From NCBI GenBank assembly GCA_052103955.1, contig JBQELO010000010.1:1-64000 (forward strand): DNA of 64,000 nucleotides. The letters run 5' to 3'. Each line of letters begins with the position of its first letter. Within the stretch, counting starts at the first letter, position 1. A program made the translations under genes and the position numbers. The notes below the pieces were generated by a model. It saw only the letters and a program-made list of their open reading frames with translations. It did not search any database and was not told the DNA's origin. The stretch comes from Paenalcaligenes sp052103955 (GTDB taxonomy: Bacteria > Pseudomonadota > Gammaproteobacteria > Burkholderiales > Burkholderiaceae_B). Below are positions 29,199 through 38,533 of the stretch, piece by piece.

Positions 29199-29597
29199 AT
29201 GACGAATGTAGAAAATACGGCAAATCTGCCTCCAATTCCCGCTAAGCGTTATTTCACTATTGGTGAGGTAAGTGACTTATGTTGTGTGAAGCCGCATGTA
29301 TTGCGGTATTGGGAACAAGAGTTCATGCAACTTAAGCCGGTAAAGCGCCGAGGTAACCGACGCTATTACCAGCACCACGAAGTATTGCTGATTCGTCGTA
29401 TTCGTAAGCTGTTATACGAAGAGGGCTTTACGATTAGCGGTGCCCGTAATCGGCTGGGTGATGGGGTGGAAGTGCCTTATGACAGTGAAGCAGCCGTTCG
29501 TCTTAGTGGTGTAGAGTTGCAAGGTTTGCGTCAAGAGTTGGAAAACGTAGCCAATGCGTTGGATGATGTACTGACAAGAACAGCAGCCGCCCAATAA
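29199..29597 (+). CDS. MerR family transcriptional regulator
   Basis: 132 residues: a winged helix-turn-helix beginning YFTIGEVSDLCCVKPHVLRYWEQEF, then KPVKRRGNRRYYQHHEVLLIRRIRKLLYEEGFTISGARNRL. No effector-binding cysteines follow; the rest is a short coiled coil. It is the gene usually found after ihfA in proteobacteria. Its regulon is unknown. Confidence 0.9.
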   Translation: MTNVENTANLPPIPAKRYFTIGEVSDLCCVKPHVLRYWEQEFMQLKPVKRRGNRRYYQHHEVLLIRRIRKLLYEEGFTISGARNRLGDGVEVPYDSEAAVRLSGVELQGLRQELENVANALDDVLTRTAAAQ

Positions 29598-29617
29598 GAT
29601 GGGCTTGATAAGTACCA

Positions 29618-29649
29618 AAAAAGGGTCCGGCAACTAGCCGGACTTTTTT
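29618..29649 (+). terminator. Terminator of the rpmI-merR operon
   Basis: The stem GTCCGGC / GCCGGAC, with flanking A and T runs extending it, and six T. It ends the ribosomal/pheST/ihfA unit immediately before the next gene. Confidence 0.9.
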
Positions 29650-29651
29650 CT

Positions 29652-30464
29652 ATGCAAAAAATGTGTATACGACAACAGGCGCTGGTAGCGTTAATAGCAC
29701 CTGACCCGCAGAAAAAATCAGAACTTGTGCGTGCTATGCAGGCTATTGCTACGCCGGTGATAGAGACTACTGCTATTTACAAAGAGCCTGCGGGTGTGCC
29801 GGGTAGGCCTAGCGTACCTACTATTGTGTCACCCCAGAAAGTGCCACATCGCGGCTTGGGCTCTGTGGAAGGTAGGGCGGGATTATTGCATGCGCTGGCG
29901 CACATTGAGTTTAATGCGATTAATTTGGCGTTAGATATTATGTGGCGATTTGCAGGTATGCCAGCTGCTTTTTATGGTGGATGGCTAAATGTGGCAGCCG
30001 AGGAGGTTTATCACTTCAATCTGCTGCGCGATTACTTGCAAGAGTTAGGCTTTGATTACGGTGCTTTCCCTGCTCACGATGGGCTGTGGGATATGGCTGA
30101 GCGCACACAAGAAGACTTGCTGGCGCGTTTGGCGTTAGTACCCAGAACCTTAGAGGCGAGGGGGCTTGATGCGTGCCCTATAGTGCGCAATCGCTTGGCT
30201 CAAGTAGGTGATGCAAAGGGTGCAGCAATTTTAGATATTATTTTGCGCGACGAAGTAGGGCATGTGGCATTAGGGAATTACTGGTATCGCTGGCAATGTT
30301 CTCAGCTAAATGTAGACCCGGTGGCGATGTATCCCGAGATGGCAGAGAAATTTCGTGCCCCCACGCTAAAAGGCCCGTTCAACATCCCAGCTAGGCTGGA
30401 GGCGGGCTTTGAGCAAGCTGAGCTGGATTGGTTAGAGCAGCAAGACGCTGCCCGTAAACGCTAA
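29652..30464 (+). CDS. DUF455 ferritin-like protein
   Basis: 270 residues. The ferritin-like four-helix bundle of DUF455 is indicated by LLHALAHIEFNAINLALD, WLNVAAEEVYHFNLLRDYL and LRDEVGHVALGNYWYRW, which supply E/H metal ligands spaced as in MiaE-like di-iron proteins. The enzymatic reaction is not known for the family. The ATG sits only 2 bp after the terminator and has no ribosome-binding site; the second ATG at 29661 is an alternative. It lies convergent to the sigma/anti-sigma gene. Confidence 0.85.
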   Translation: MQKMCIRQQALVALIAPDPQKKSELVRAMQAIATPVIETTAIYKEPAGVPGRPSVPTIVSPQKVPHRGLGSVEGRAGLLHALAHIEFNAINLALDIMWRFAGMPAAFYGGWLNVAAEEVYHFNLLRDYLQELGFDYGAFPAHDGLWDMAERTQEDLLARLALVPRTLEARGLDACPIVRNRLAQVGDAKGAAILDIILRDEVGHVALGNYWYRWQCSQLNVDPVAMYPEMAEKFRAPTLKGPFNIPARLEAGFEQAELDWLEQQDAARKR

Positions 30465-30473
30465 GCAGGGCTA

Positions 30474-32069
30474 TTAGGACGCTTCGCTGTTGCTGGTAGG
30501 CGCTTGCATGGCGGGTACCTCACCAAAGCGCACGATACGCCCAATGAATAGCACAGGGCCTTTGGGTTGGCCGCTAGCTGCACCTTGGGCATTTTCTAAG
30601 GTGATTTCAAACACCTGATCGTTTTCGATTGTGCCTATCAGTGATACCGGTAAGGCTACGGGCTGATTGGGATCAATTAAGCCTAATGAGGTAGGTTTGG
30701 GGTCGAAAGGGCGTTGTGTCCAAAGTTGGGCGCTTTGGTTGGCGTCCAGTTGAGTATGTACCTTGGGCTCTAGCAATAAGTTGCCTTCAGGATCAGACGT
30801 CATTACCCAACCCGGCGTGGATGACTGGTTAGGTGCCATTAAGATAGCGCCATAACGGGGTGCCATTTCTATTACGGTAATAGGTGGCTTGCTAGGGATT
30901 AGGCTGATTACCACAATAATTAAAGCGATCACAGCAAGCGCAATAGCGGCAATGCGTGCGAGCTTTTTCTGTTGTGGTGACAGCGTTTTAGCAGGTTTGC
31001 GTTGCTCGGCACGCGCTTCACTTTTGATGGCGCTGAAGCTGTCTGTGGGCGCGGGCGAAAAGTCCTCGTTAGCTGTGTTGTCAGTGGTTGATGCCGCGTA
31101 GTAGGGCTTTGTTTCTGGCTCGTCGTCGTTGGCAGAAAAGCTAATGTGATGCAGTTCTTGGTCTTCGTTTCTGTCTTTTCTGTCTGCTGCTATATCTAGG
31201 CTTTCTTCTATAGCGATGACAACTTCTGGCTCTTGTTCTTTGGCTGGAATGGCAAAGGTGGATGCCGCATCAGCACGATAGAGCTTGGGTTGAAAGTTTT
31301 GATCGTTGTGTTCAATGGGGCCTAGAGCGATAGGGGTTAGGCCCAGCATTTCTTGTATGCGCGTAAAGAGGGCCTCAGATGGCGGCTGCTGTTGCGGTAG
31401 CAGGTCGCACAGAGCAATCAAATCTTGTTCCCAGCTTAAGGCGTCAAAGGCGGCTTGATCATCATGTTGCAGCAGCGATTGTATGGACTGTTGTTCTGAA
31501 TCGGTCAGCAAGCCTAAGGTGTATTCAGCAACTTGCAGTTGTTGTTCGTCTAGCGATGTACTTTGACCGTGCAGTAACTTACGCAGTAGTGCGAGGCCTA
31601 AGCGTACGCGTCGGCGCAATTGGCTAACGACGGTATTTTCGCTCTGGGCAATCTGGGCGTAATTCTTACCTTGTAGGTAGGACATGAGCAGTACTTGTTT
31701 AGAGGTTTGGTCTAAACGCGGGAAGTACGCCAATAAGCCGCTACTGTAACGGTGGCCGATGTTGGTGAAATTGGGCAGAGAGCTAGGGCTTGTGCCGCGT
31801 TGTTGGTGTGCTCGGGCGCGGTACCGCAAAATGCTGTAAATCCACGCTTGGGCGCTGCCTAGTGATGAGTCAAAGCCTAGTGAGTTTTTCCAAGCCAGTA
31901 CGAAGGTTTCGCAAGCCAGATTCTCTGCTGCGGAGGGACTGCCTAGCATGGACAGGGAGTAGGCCATGATGCGCGGCATTTCCTGAGCGTAAATATCAGC
32001 AAAAGCGCGTTGGTCGCCTTTGGCACAAAGCTGTAAGGCGGTGTTGAGATCGACGTGACGGGAAACCAT
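30474..32069 (-). CDS. ECF sigma factor fused to an RskA-like membrane anti-sigma factor
   Basis: 531 residues in one frame. Sigma region 2 (about 8-90: GDQRAFADIYAQEMPRIMAYSLSML, SAQAWIYSILRYRARAHQ) and region 4 (about 118-167: SKQVLLMSYLQGKNYAQIAQ with RRRVRLGLALLRKLL) are followed by an RskA-type anti-sigma segment (about 178-245: VAEYTLGLLTDSEQQSI, then WEQDLIALCDLL). A 120-residue acidic linker, one transmembrane helix (about 370-391) and a periplasmic RskA domain (about 395-520: VIEMAPRYGAILMAP, SLIGTIEND) complete it. Elsewhere these are two adjacent genes. As a fusion, the sigma factor would be tethered to the membrane until cleaved. It is divergent from the suf operon. Fusion is seen directly; function is inferred. 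Confidence 0.82.
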   Translation of the reverse strand: MVSRHVDLNTALQLCAKGDQRAFADIYAQEMPRIMAYSLSMLGSPSAAENLACETFVLAWKNSLGFDSSLGSAQAWIYSILRYRARAHQQRGTSPSSLPNFTNIGHRYSSGLLAYFPRLDQTSKQVLLMSYLQGKNYAQIAQSENTVVSQLRRRVRLGLALLRKLLHGQSTSLDEQQLQVAEYTLGLLTDSEQQSIQSLLQHDDQAAFDALSWEQDLIALCDLLPQQQPPSEALFTRIQEMLGLTPIALGPIEHNDQNFQPKLYRADAASTFAIPAKEQEPEVVIAIEESLDIAADRKDRNEDQELHHISFSANDDEPETKPYYAASTTDNTANEDFSPAPTDSFSAIKSEARAEQRKPAKTLSPQQKKLARIAAIALAVIALIIVVISLIPSKPPITVIEMAPRYGAILMAPNQSSTPGWVMTSDPEGNLLLEPKVHTQLDANQSAQLWTQRPFDPKPTSLGLIDPNQPVALPVSLIGTIENDQVFEITLENAQGAASGQPKGPVLFIGRIVRFGEVPAMQAPTSNSEAS

Positions 32070-32187
32070 GAAAGACGCTGCGTGCCAGAAAATGTAAACG
32101 AAGCATCTATTGTAGGGGAAACTGTTGTTTAAAAGTGCTAAATATTACAAGAGGTGGGCGTAACAGTGATCTGCCTGTCTTGGTGAT

Positions 32188-32219
32188 TTGACGCATATAG
32201 TACCAAAGCGGTACTATAT
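32188..32219 (+). promoter_or_regulatory. Promoter and palindromic operator of the suf operon
   Basis: A perfect 10-bp inverted repeat (ATATAGTACC, 5 bp, GGTACTATAT; 32195-32219) overlaps a sigma-70 promoter (TTGACG at 32188-32193, 18 bp, TACTAT at 32212-32217). It lies 30 bp before the Rrf2 gene, so autorepression of the whole operon by that protein is the simplest reading. Confidence 0.75.
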
Positions 32220-32249
32220 TCTTATTTGAGGCTTGCAAGAGATCGCGTT

Positions 32250-32738
32250 ATGCTGCGAATCAGCAAAATTATAGACTATGGAACCCTTGTTCTGACCCAT
32301 ATGGCGGGAGATCCCAGCCGTGTGTTCAGTGCATCGGAGCTCGCTACACAGCTGGGGTTGGGGCAACCTACAGTCAGCAAAGTGTTGAAGCTGCTAAGTC
32401 AGGATGAGCTGGTTACCAGTACACGTGGTGCGCGTGGTGGTTATACGCTCGCGCGGTCAGCTACTGAGATTAGCGTTGCGCAGATTATTGATGCCCTGGA
32501 TGACCAGCCTTTCGGTATTACCGAATGTGTGGCGACTCCGGGCGCCTGTAATGTGGAATCAGATTGCCACATTCGTAGCAACTGGCAACGAATCAACGAT
32601 ATTGTACGTCGAACGCTGGAAGATGTCAGCGTCGCAGACATGATTCGGCCTTCGCCCTCGGAATTTCCTCTTAAACGCACGGTCCTGCAAGACCAAACAC
32701 CTTTCACAGCACGCACTTCTAAAGTGGAGCTTTCTTGA
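32250..32738 (+). CDS. Rrf2-family Fe-S regulator of the suf operon
   Basis: 162 residues from the ATG at 32250. The winged helix spans ISKIIDYGTLVLTHMA to GARGGYTLARSATEIS, and three cysteines at 93, 100 and 106 (ECVATPGAC, SDCHIRSNW) match the cluster ligands of IscR-type proteins. It probably binds a 2Fe-2S cluster and represses the operon when clusters are plentiful. The stop abuts the sufB start directly. The protein is of the SUF-associated regulator kind (often annotated as SUF system regulator), not the classical IscR with an isc operon. Confidence 0.88.
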   Translation: MLRISKIIDYGTLVLTHMAGDPSRVFSASELATQLGLGQPTVSKVLKLLSQDELVTSTRGARGGYTLARSATEISVAQIIDALDDQPFGITECVATPGACNVESDCHIRSNWQRINDIVRRTLEDVSVADMIRPSPSEFPLKRTVLQDQTPFTARTSKVELS

Positions 32739-34187
32739 ATGAGTACTGTCAACGAACACCTCGATACGTTTCTCGATAGAGAATACGAAGCAGGTTTTGT
32801 GACGGATATTGAATCTGTCATCATCCCTAAAGGGCTAAATGAAGATACCATCCGCCTGATTTCTGCTAAAAAGCAGGAGCCCGAGTTTATGCTCGAATGG
32901 CGTTTGGCTGCTTATAAGCAATGGTTGGAAATGAAGGCACCGACATGGTCGGTGGTGAATTATCCGCCTATAGATTTCCAAGACATCAGTTATTACGCGG
33001 CGCCTAAAAGCAAAGATGATGGCCCTAAAAGTCTGGATGAAGTTGATCCTGAACTACTGCGTACGTACGAAAAATTGGGTGTACCACTGCACGAGCGCGC
33101 TCGCTTGGCCGGTGTGGCTGTAGATGCGGTTTTTGATTCCGTATCGGTTGCTACCACCTTTAAAAAGCAGCTGGAAGAGGTGGGCGTGATTTTCTGTGCC
33201 TTCTCTGAGGCAGTGCATAAATACCCAGACCTGATTCGTCAGTACTTGGGTACGGTAGTGCCTACTACAGATAACTTCTACGCAGCGTTGAACTCAGCGG
33301 TGTTCTCTGACGGCTCGTTTGTGTTTGTTCCTAAAGGTGTACGTTGCCCAATGGAACTGTCCACGTACTTCCGTATTAATGCTGCTAACACAGGGCAGTT
33401 CGAGCGTACGTTGATCATTGCCGAAGAAGGTGCCTCTGTTAGCTACCTAGAAGGCTGTACGGCGCCCATGCGAGATGAAAACCAGTTGCATGCGGCAGTG
33501 GTTGAACTGGTCGCGCTGGATGATGCCAACATTAAATACTCCACCGTGCAAAACTGGTACCCAGGCGATAAAGACGGGGTAGGTGGTATTTACAACTTTG
33601 TGACCAAGCGTGGTGAGTGCCGTGGCGCACGTTCACGTATTTCTTGGACACAGGTAGAAACGGGTTCGGCTATTACTTGGAAATACCCAAGTGTGGTGTT
33701 GCGTGGTGATGACTCGGTGGGTGAGTTCTACTCGGTAGCCTTGAGTAACCATCGTCAGCAAGCGGATACCGGCACCAAAATGATACATATGGGTAAAAAT
33801 ACCCGTAGCACCATCATTTCTAAAGGTATTTCGGCTGGTGAGGGTATGAACACGTACCGTGGTTTGGTGCGTATCACCCCTAAAGCAGAAAATGCCCGGA
33901 ATTTTACCCAGTGTGACTCCTTGCTAATTGGCAAGCGCTGTTCAGCACACACTTTCCCAACCATGGAAGTGCAAAACCCTACCGCTAGCGTAGAGCACGA
34001 AGCAACCGCATCCCGCATTGGTGAGGATCAGTTGTTCTATGCCATGCAGCGTGGGATTTCAGCTGAAGATGCCGTGTCCATGATCGTGAACGGTTTTTGC
34101 AAGGATGTCATTAAAGAGTTGCCAATGGAATTTGCAGTCGAGGCCCAAAACCTGCTCGGCGTAAGTTTGGAAGGCAGTGTAGGTTAA
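32739..34187 (+). CDS. sufB: Fe-S cluster assembly scaffold SufB
   Basis: 482 residues, usual length. Conserved blocks are GFVTDIESVIIPKGLNEDTIRLIS, FVFVPKGVRCPMELSTYFRINA, VSYLEGCTAPM, the beta-helix core, and SLLIGKRCSAHTFPTMEVQNPTASVEHEATASRIGEDQLFY near the end, with the key Cys and Glu/His residues. It is the scaffold on which clusters are built in the SufBC2D complex. Confidence 0.96.
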   Translation: MSTVNEHLDTFLDREYEAGFVTDIESVIIPKGLNEDTIRLISAKKQEPEFMLEWRLAAYKQWLEMKAPTWSVVNYPPIDFQDISYYAAPKSKDDGPKSLDEVDPELLRTYEKLGVPLHERARLAGVAVDAVFDSVSVATTFKKQLEEVGVIFCAFSEAVHKYPDLIRQYLGTVVPTTDNFYAALNSAVFSDGSFVFVPKGVRCPMELSTYFRINAANTGQFERTLIIAEEGASVSYLEGCTAPMRDENQLHAAVVELVALDDANIKYSTVQNWYPGDKDGVGGIYNFVTKRGECRGARSRISWTQVETGSAITWKYPSVVLRGDDSVGEFYSVALSNHRQQADTGTKMIHMGKNTRSTIISKGISAGEGMNTYRGLVRITPKAENARNFTQCDSLLIGKRCSAHTFPTMEVQNPTASVEHEATASRIGEDQLFYAMQRGISAEDAVSMIVNGFCKDVIKELPMEFAVEAQNLLGVSLEGSVG

Positions 34188-34200
34188 GGAGAGCTTCATC

Positions 34201-34977
34201 ATGTTGAGTATTAAAGATTTACGTGCTTCTATTGAAGACAAACAAATTTTGCGCGGTCTGAATCTGGAAGTTAAAGCAGGTGAAGTCCACGCCATCATGG
34301 GCCCTAACGGTTCAGGTAAAAGTACCTTGTCGCAAGTGTTGGCAGGCCGTGATGACTACACCATTAACGGTGGTTCAGTAGAGTTTGATGGTCAAGATTT
34401 ATTGGACATGGCGATTGAAGAGCGTGCGCGTAATGGCGTGTTCTTGGCTTTCCAATACCCCATCGAAATTCCTGGCGTATCTAACGCGTATTTTCTGCGC
34501 GCCTCGCTAAATGCTATCCGTCGTCAACGTGGCGAACCAGAACTGGATGCCATGGATTTCTTGAAGCTGGTGAAAGCTGAAATGAAAACGGTGGGTATGC
34601 GTGAAGAGTTCTTGTACCGCTCTGTTAACGAAGGCTTTTCTGGCGGCGAGAAAAAACGCAATGAAGTTCTGCAGATGAGTCTGTTAGAACCTAAGTTGGC
34701 GATTCTGGACGAAACTGACTCCGGTTTGGATATTGATGCGTTGCGTGTAGTGGCTGACGGTGTGAACCGTTTGCGTGCACCAGATCGTGCCATGATTGTG
34801 ATTACGCACTACCAGCGTTTGCTGGATTACATCGTTCCTGACCACGTACACGTATTGGCCAATGGTCAGATTATTAAGTCTGGCGATGCTAGCTTGGCGT
34901 TGGAACTGGAAAAACGTGGTTACGGCTGGGTGAAAGAGTTGGCTGCGGAACAGGCTGCTAAAGGAGCCGCCGTATGA
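34201..34977 (+). CDS. sufC: SufC ATPase
   Basis: 258 residues: ABC ATPase with Walker A GPNGSGKST, Q-loop AFQYP, the SufC-type signature FSGGEKKRNEVLQM, Walker B LAILDETDSGLDIDAL and the H-loop VITHYQRLL. It powers the SufBCD complex. It overlaps sufD by 4 bp. Confidence 0.97.
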   Translation: MLSIKDLRASIEDKQILRGLNLEVKAGEVHAIMGPNGSGKSTLSQVLAGRDDYTINGGSVEFDGQDLLDMAIEERARNGVFLAFQYPIEIPGVSNAYFLRASLNAIRRQRGEPELDAMDFLKLVKAEMKTVGMREEFLYRSVNEGFSGGEKKRNEVLQMSLLEPKLAILDETDSGLDIDALRVVADGVNRLRAPDRAMIVITHYQRLLDYIVPDHVHVLANGQIIKSGDASLALELEKRGYGWVKELAAEQAAKGAAV

Positions 34978-36263
34978 GCAAGCTCCCTGCATGGGTCACG
35001 GAGTATGCGCAGACACTGGCAGATGCACCCGCTTGGCTAGCTAGCCGACGACAGCAGGCTTTAGAACGTTTTGCAGCAGAAGGATGGCCTACCACTAAGT
35101 TGGAAGACTGGCACCACACATCGTTGGCATTTTTAGAGCAGGCTGCGTACAAACGCCCTGTGCCTTCAGATGTAGCAGCACAGGTTGACGCTGTGAAGCA
35201 AAACGAAGCGGGTCACTGGTTGGTGTTTGTAGACGGTCGTTACTCGGCACCGTTATCTAACGTAGGTACTGTACCTGCGGGCGTGACTGTGGGCGCATTG
35301 GCCGCTCACCTGAATGACGCTGACGTGGAAGCATCTTATGGTCAAGCAGATGCTGGCACTAGCGTTGCGGCATTGAACTTGGCGTTGGCCGAAGACGGTG
35401 CTTACGTGCACGTAGCACGTGGTGTAGCGCTTGAAGAGCCAGTACATTTGCTGTTTATGAATACCTGTGCGGAAGGCAGTAGCTTCCCGCGTAACGTGAT
35501 TCGTGTCGATGCTGGCGCTGTAGCAACAGTTGTTGAGTACCACGTGAGTGCAAACGAAGACGTTACGTCGTTTAGCAACGTGTCCACGCAAGTGGTGGTA
35601 GACGCCGATGCGAATTTAACGCATGTGAAATTCCAGCAGGAAAGCAAGCAAGCGCTGCATTTGGCGGATATTAGTGTTACTCAGCAAAAGTCATCACGTT
35701 TTGAGTCGCACTCGTTGTCCTTTGGTGCCAAACTGGCGCGTCACAACATTCGTACGCAATTCTTAGGCGAGCGTTGTGAAACCTTGTTCAACGGCTTGTA
35801 CTACGTAGACGGTAAACGCCATGTGGACCACAACACGGTGATTGATCACGCTGTGCCTAACTGCATTAGCCACGAATACTACCGCGGCATTTTGACAGAC
35901 ATGGCTCGTGGTGTATTTAGCGGCCGTATTGTGGTGGGTAAAGGTGCTGATGGTACCGATGCTATCCAACGTTCTGACAGCTTGTTGTTGTCTAAGTTGG
36001 CGCGTAGCGATGCCCGCCCTGAGCTTGAAATTTACGCCGATGACGTGAAGTGCGCGCACGGTGCGACAGTAGGCCAGTTGGATGAGGAAAGCCTGTTCTA
36101 CCTGCGTTCGCGTGGTTTGAGCATGGAAGAGGCACGTAATCTGTTGATTTACGCCTTTGCTGCTGCCAGCCTAGATCGTATTCGTCACGACGCATTGCGT
36201 GCTCGTGCTACTGCTAGTATTTCTGCTTTGCTGCCAGGTGGTTTGGCCTTGGCTGGGGAATAA
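34974..36263 (+). CDS. sufD: Fe-S cluster assembly protein SufD
   Basis: 429 residues: N-terminal helical domain (AEGWPTTKLEDWHHTSLAFL), the right-handed beta helix, and the C-terminal IQRSDSLLLSKLARSDARPELEIYADDVKCAHGATVGQLDEESLFYLRSRG with the conserved His and Cys. It pairs with SufB. It ends directly at the sufS start. Confidence 0.96.
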   Translation: MSKLPAWVTEYAQTLADAPAWLASRRQQALERFAAEGWPTTKLEDWHHTSLAFLEQAAYKRPVPSDVAAQVDAVKQNEAGHWLVFVDGRYSAPLSNVGTVPAGVTVGALAAHLNDADVEASYGQADAGTSVAALNLALAEDGAYVHVARGVALEEPVHLLFMNTCAEGSSFPRNVIRVDAGAVATVVEYHVSANEDVTSFSNVSTQVVVDADANLTHVKFQQESKQALHLADISVTQQKSSRFESHSLSFGAKLARHNIRTQFLGERCETLFNGLYYVDGKRHVDHNTVIDHAVPNCISHEYYRGILTDMARGVFSGRIVVGKGADGTDAIQRSDSLLLSKLARSDARPELEIYADDVKCAHGATVGQLDEESLFYLRSRGLSMEEARNLLIYAFAAASLDRIRHDALRARATASISALLPGGLALAGE

Positions 36264-37514
36264 ATGATGAGCGCTTCTGCCATTACTGAAATCAAACTGG
36301 ATGTACAAGGGGATTTCCCCATTTTGCAGCACCCAATCCGTGACCAGAGACTGGTGTATTTGGATAACGGTGCAACGACGCAAAAACCACAGTGCGTCAT
36401 TCAGGCCGAGCGCGAATTCTATGAACGCGAGAATGCCAATATACACCGTGGTGTACATTGGCTATCGCAACATGCTACGGACTTATACGACCGTAGCCGC
36501 GAGTGCACGCGTGCCTTTTTGCACGCAGCACGCACCGAAGAAATCGTCTTTACCAGTGGCACTACCGACAGCATCAACTTGGTTGCTGCGACATGGGGAC
36601 GTGCCAACATTAAAGCAGGTGATGAAATCCTGCTGACCATGCTTGAGCATCACTCCAACATCGTGCCATGGCAATTATTGGCCGATGAGAAAGGCGCCGT
36701 GATTAAGGTTGTGCCTATGTTGGAAGACGGCACGCTGGATCAAGCTGAATACAAACGTTTGCTTAGCTCACGTACAAAATTTGTGGGGTTGGTACACGTA
36801 TCCAATGCATTGGGTACCGTGAATCCTGTGAAAGAAATGATTGCCGAGGCCCATGCGGTGGGTGCGGTAGTGTTGCTGGACGGAGCTCAAGCCGTTGCGC
36901 ACCAAGTCGTAGATGTACAAGACTTGGGTTGCGATTTTTACGCTTTTTCAGGCCATAAAATTTACGGCCCTACTGGTGTAGGGGTGTTGTACGGTAAGTA
37001 TGCGTTGTTGGATGCGATGCCACCATGGAAGGGCGGTGGTGACATGATTCATACCGTAAGCTTCTCGGGCAGTACTTTTGCTCCGGCGCCGCAACGTTTT
37101 GAAGCGGGCACGCCAAATATTGCAGGTGTGGTGGTGTTGGCTGAGGCATTGAAGTACGTGCAGAAGCTGGGTTTTGATGCCATTACCGAACACGAACAAG
37201 CGTTGTTGGCGTACGCAACCGAACAGTTGCAGGCATTGTCAGGTATTAAAATTGTAGGTACTGCACCGCATAAAGCAGGTGTAGTGTCGTTTTTGGTGGA
37301 TGGCATACATCCCCATGATTTAGGCACTATTTTGGACATGGATGGCGTGGCTATTCGTGCGGGTCACCATTGCGCTATGCCGCTTATGACAGAACTGGGT
37401 ATTCCAGGCACGGCACGTGCGTCATTTGGCGTGTACAACACCTTTGCGGATGTGGATGCTTTGGTGGCTAGTTTGAAAAAAGCACAGAAACTTTTTGGGG
37501 TAGGTGATGAGTAA
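36264..37514 (+). CDS. sufS: Cysteine desulfurase SufS
   Basis: 416 residues, a PLP enzyme of the class II desulfurase group. Seen are YLDNGATTQKP, the cofactor lysine in DFYAFSGHKIYGPTGVGVLYG, and the catalytic Cys in RAGHHCAMPLMTELGIPGTARASFGVYNT. It strips sulfur from cysteine and hands it to SufU. It overlaps sufU by about 8 bp. Confidence 0.96.
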   Translation: MMSASAITEIKLDVQGDFPILQHPIRDQRLVYLDNGATTQKPQCVIQAEREFYERENANIHRGVHWLSQHATDLYDRSRECTRAFLHAARTEEIVFTSGTTDSINLVAATWGRANIKAGDEILLTMLEHHSNIVPWQLLADEKGAVIKVVPMLEDGTLDQAEYKRLLSSRTKFVGLVHVSNALGTVNPVKEMIAEAHAVGAVVLLDGAQAVAHQVVDVQDLGCDFYAFSGHKIYGPTGVGVLYGKYALLDAMPPWKGGGDMIHTVSFSGSTFAPAPQRFEAGTPNIAGVVVLAEALKYVQKLGFDAITEHEQALLAYATEQLQALSGIKIVGTAPHKAGVVSFLVDGIHPHDLGTILDMDGVAIRAGHHCAMPLMTELGIPGTARASFGVYNTFADVDALVASLKKAQKLFGVGDE

Positions 37515-37962
37515 TGCATTCGATGGACTGCGCGAACTCTATCAAGAAGTAATTTTTGACCATAATCGTAATCCGCGAAATTTTAAGGCCTTAGAGCCAG
37601 CTACTCACCAAGCAGATGGGCATAACCCATTGTGTGGTGATCAGTTAACCGTGTACGCACGTTTAAATGACGCGGGGGTCGTGGAAGAAGTGAGCTTTAT
37701 TGGTCATGGCTGTGCGATTTCTAAGGCGTCGGCATCATTGATGACGGAAGCCTGTAAAGGGAAAAGCAAAGCAGAAGTAGAGCAACTGTTTGAAGATGTG
37801 CATGCCATGCTGACGCATGAGCATCCAGATCGCGACCTAGGTAAGCTGGAAGTCTTGTCTGGTGTGAAAGAGTTCCCTGCACGTGTGAAGTGTGCATCTT
37901 TGGCTTGGCACACATTGCATAATGCCATTTCCAAAGCGCAAGAAACCGCGAAGACAGAATAG
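37507..37962 (+). CDS. sufU: Zinc-dependent sulfurtransferase SufU
   Basis: 151 residues from the ATG at 37507 (GGGG 6 nt upstream). Zinc/sulfur ligands are Cys43 and Asp45 (NPLCGD), Cys69 (IGHGCAIS) and Cys129 (RVKCASL). The roughly 20-residue insertion before the last Cys (HPDRDLGKLEVLSGVKEFPA) distinguishes SufU from IscU. It accepts sulfur from SufS. SufU instead of SufE is the pattern of Gram-positives and some proteobacteria. Confidence 0.92.
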   Translation: MSNAFDGLRELYQEVIFDHNRNPRNFKALEPATHQADGHNPLCGDQLTVYARLNDAGVVEEVSFIGHGCAISKASASLMTEACKGKSKAEVEQLFEDVHAMLTHEHPDRDLGKLEVLSGVKEFPARVKCASLAWHTLHNAISKAQETAKTE

Positions 37963-37971
37963 GGGCAGACC

Positions 37972-38529
37972 TTGAGTTACTTCGACCGTGAAGATGTAGT
38001 CATTACTCGTGATTGTCCGGCTGTAACCATTCCTTATGGTTCGCCGGTCACTATTGAAGCAGGTTGCATGGCAACTATCACGCAACGCTTAGGTGGTAGT
38101 TTTACTGTACTGGTAGAGGGCAACTTATACCGTGTAGAGGGCTCTGATGCCGATGCATTAGGCCTAGAGGTAGTAGAGCGTGAGGTATTCGTACCTGAAC
38201 AACCGCTAAGCGAAAAAACCATAGAAGACGCCGCATGGATTGTGTTGACGCAAGTGTTTGACCCAGAAATTCCCGTTGATATCGTGAATCTGGGGCTGGT
38301 GTACACCTGCGCAGTTAGCAAGCTGGAATCCGATAAGTATGCTATCCGTATGGACATGACCCTGACAGCACCGGGTTGTGGCATGGGTACTATGATTGCC
38401 GACGAAGCGCGCTTCAAGTTGCAATCTATACAAGGTGTGGAACAGGTAGATGTGGATCTGGTGTGGGATCCACCATGGAGTCGCGAGATGATGAGCGAAT
38501 CTGCCAGATTACAGCTAGGTATGTTGTAA
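37972..38529 (+). CDS. sufT: Fe-S assembly protein SufT (DUF59/MIP18 type)
   Basis: 185 residues from a TTG at 37972, preceded by AGGGG. The N-terminal part (RDCPAVTIPYGSPVTIEAGC) is special to long SufT proteins, and the DUF59 domain has QVFDPEIPVDIVNLGLVY and MTLTAPGCGMG with the conserved Cys. SufT is implicated in cluster maturation under high demand. It is the last suf gene, with a strong terminator following. Confidence 0.9.
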   Translation: MSYFDREDVVITRDCPAVTIPYGSPVTIEAGCMATITQRLGGSFTVLVEGNLYRVEGSDADALGLEVVEREVFVPEQPLSEKTIEDAAWIVLTQVFDPEIPVDIVNLGLVYTCAVSKLESDKYAIRMDMTLTAPGCGMGTMIADEARFKLQSIQGVEQVDVDLVWDPPWSREMMSESARLQLGML

Positions 38530-38533
38530 TACT

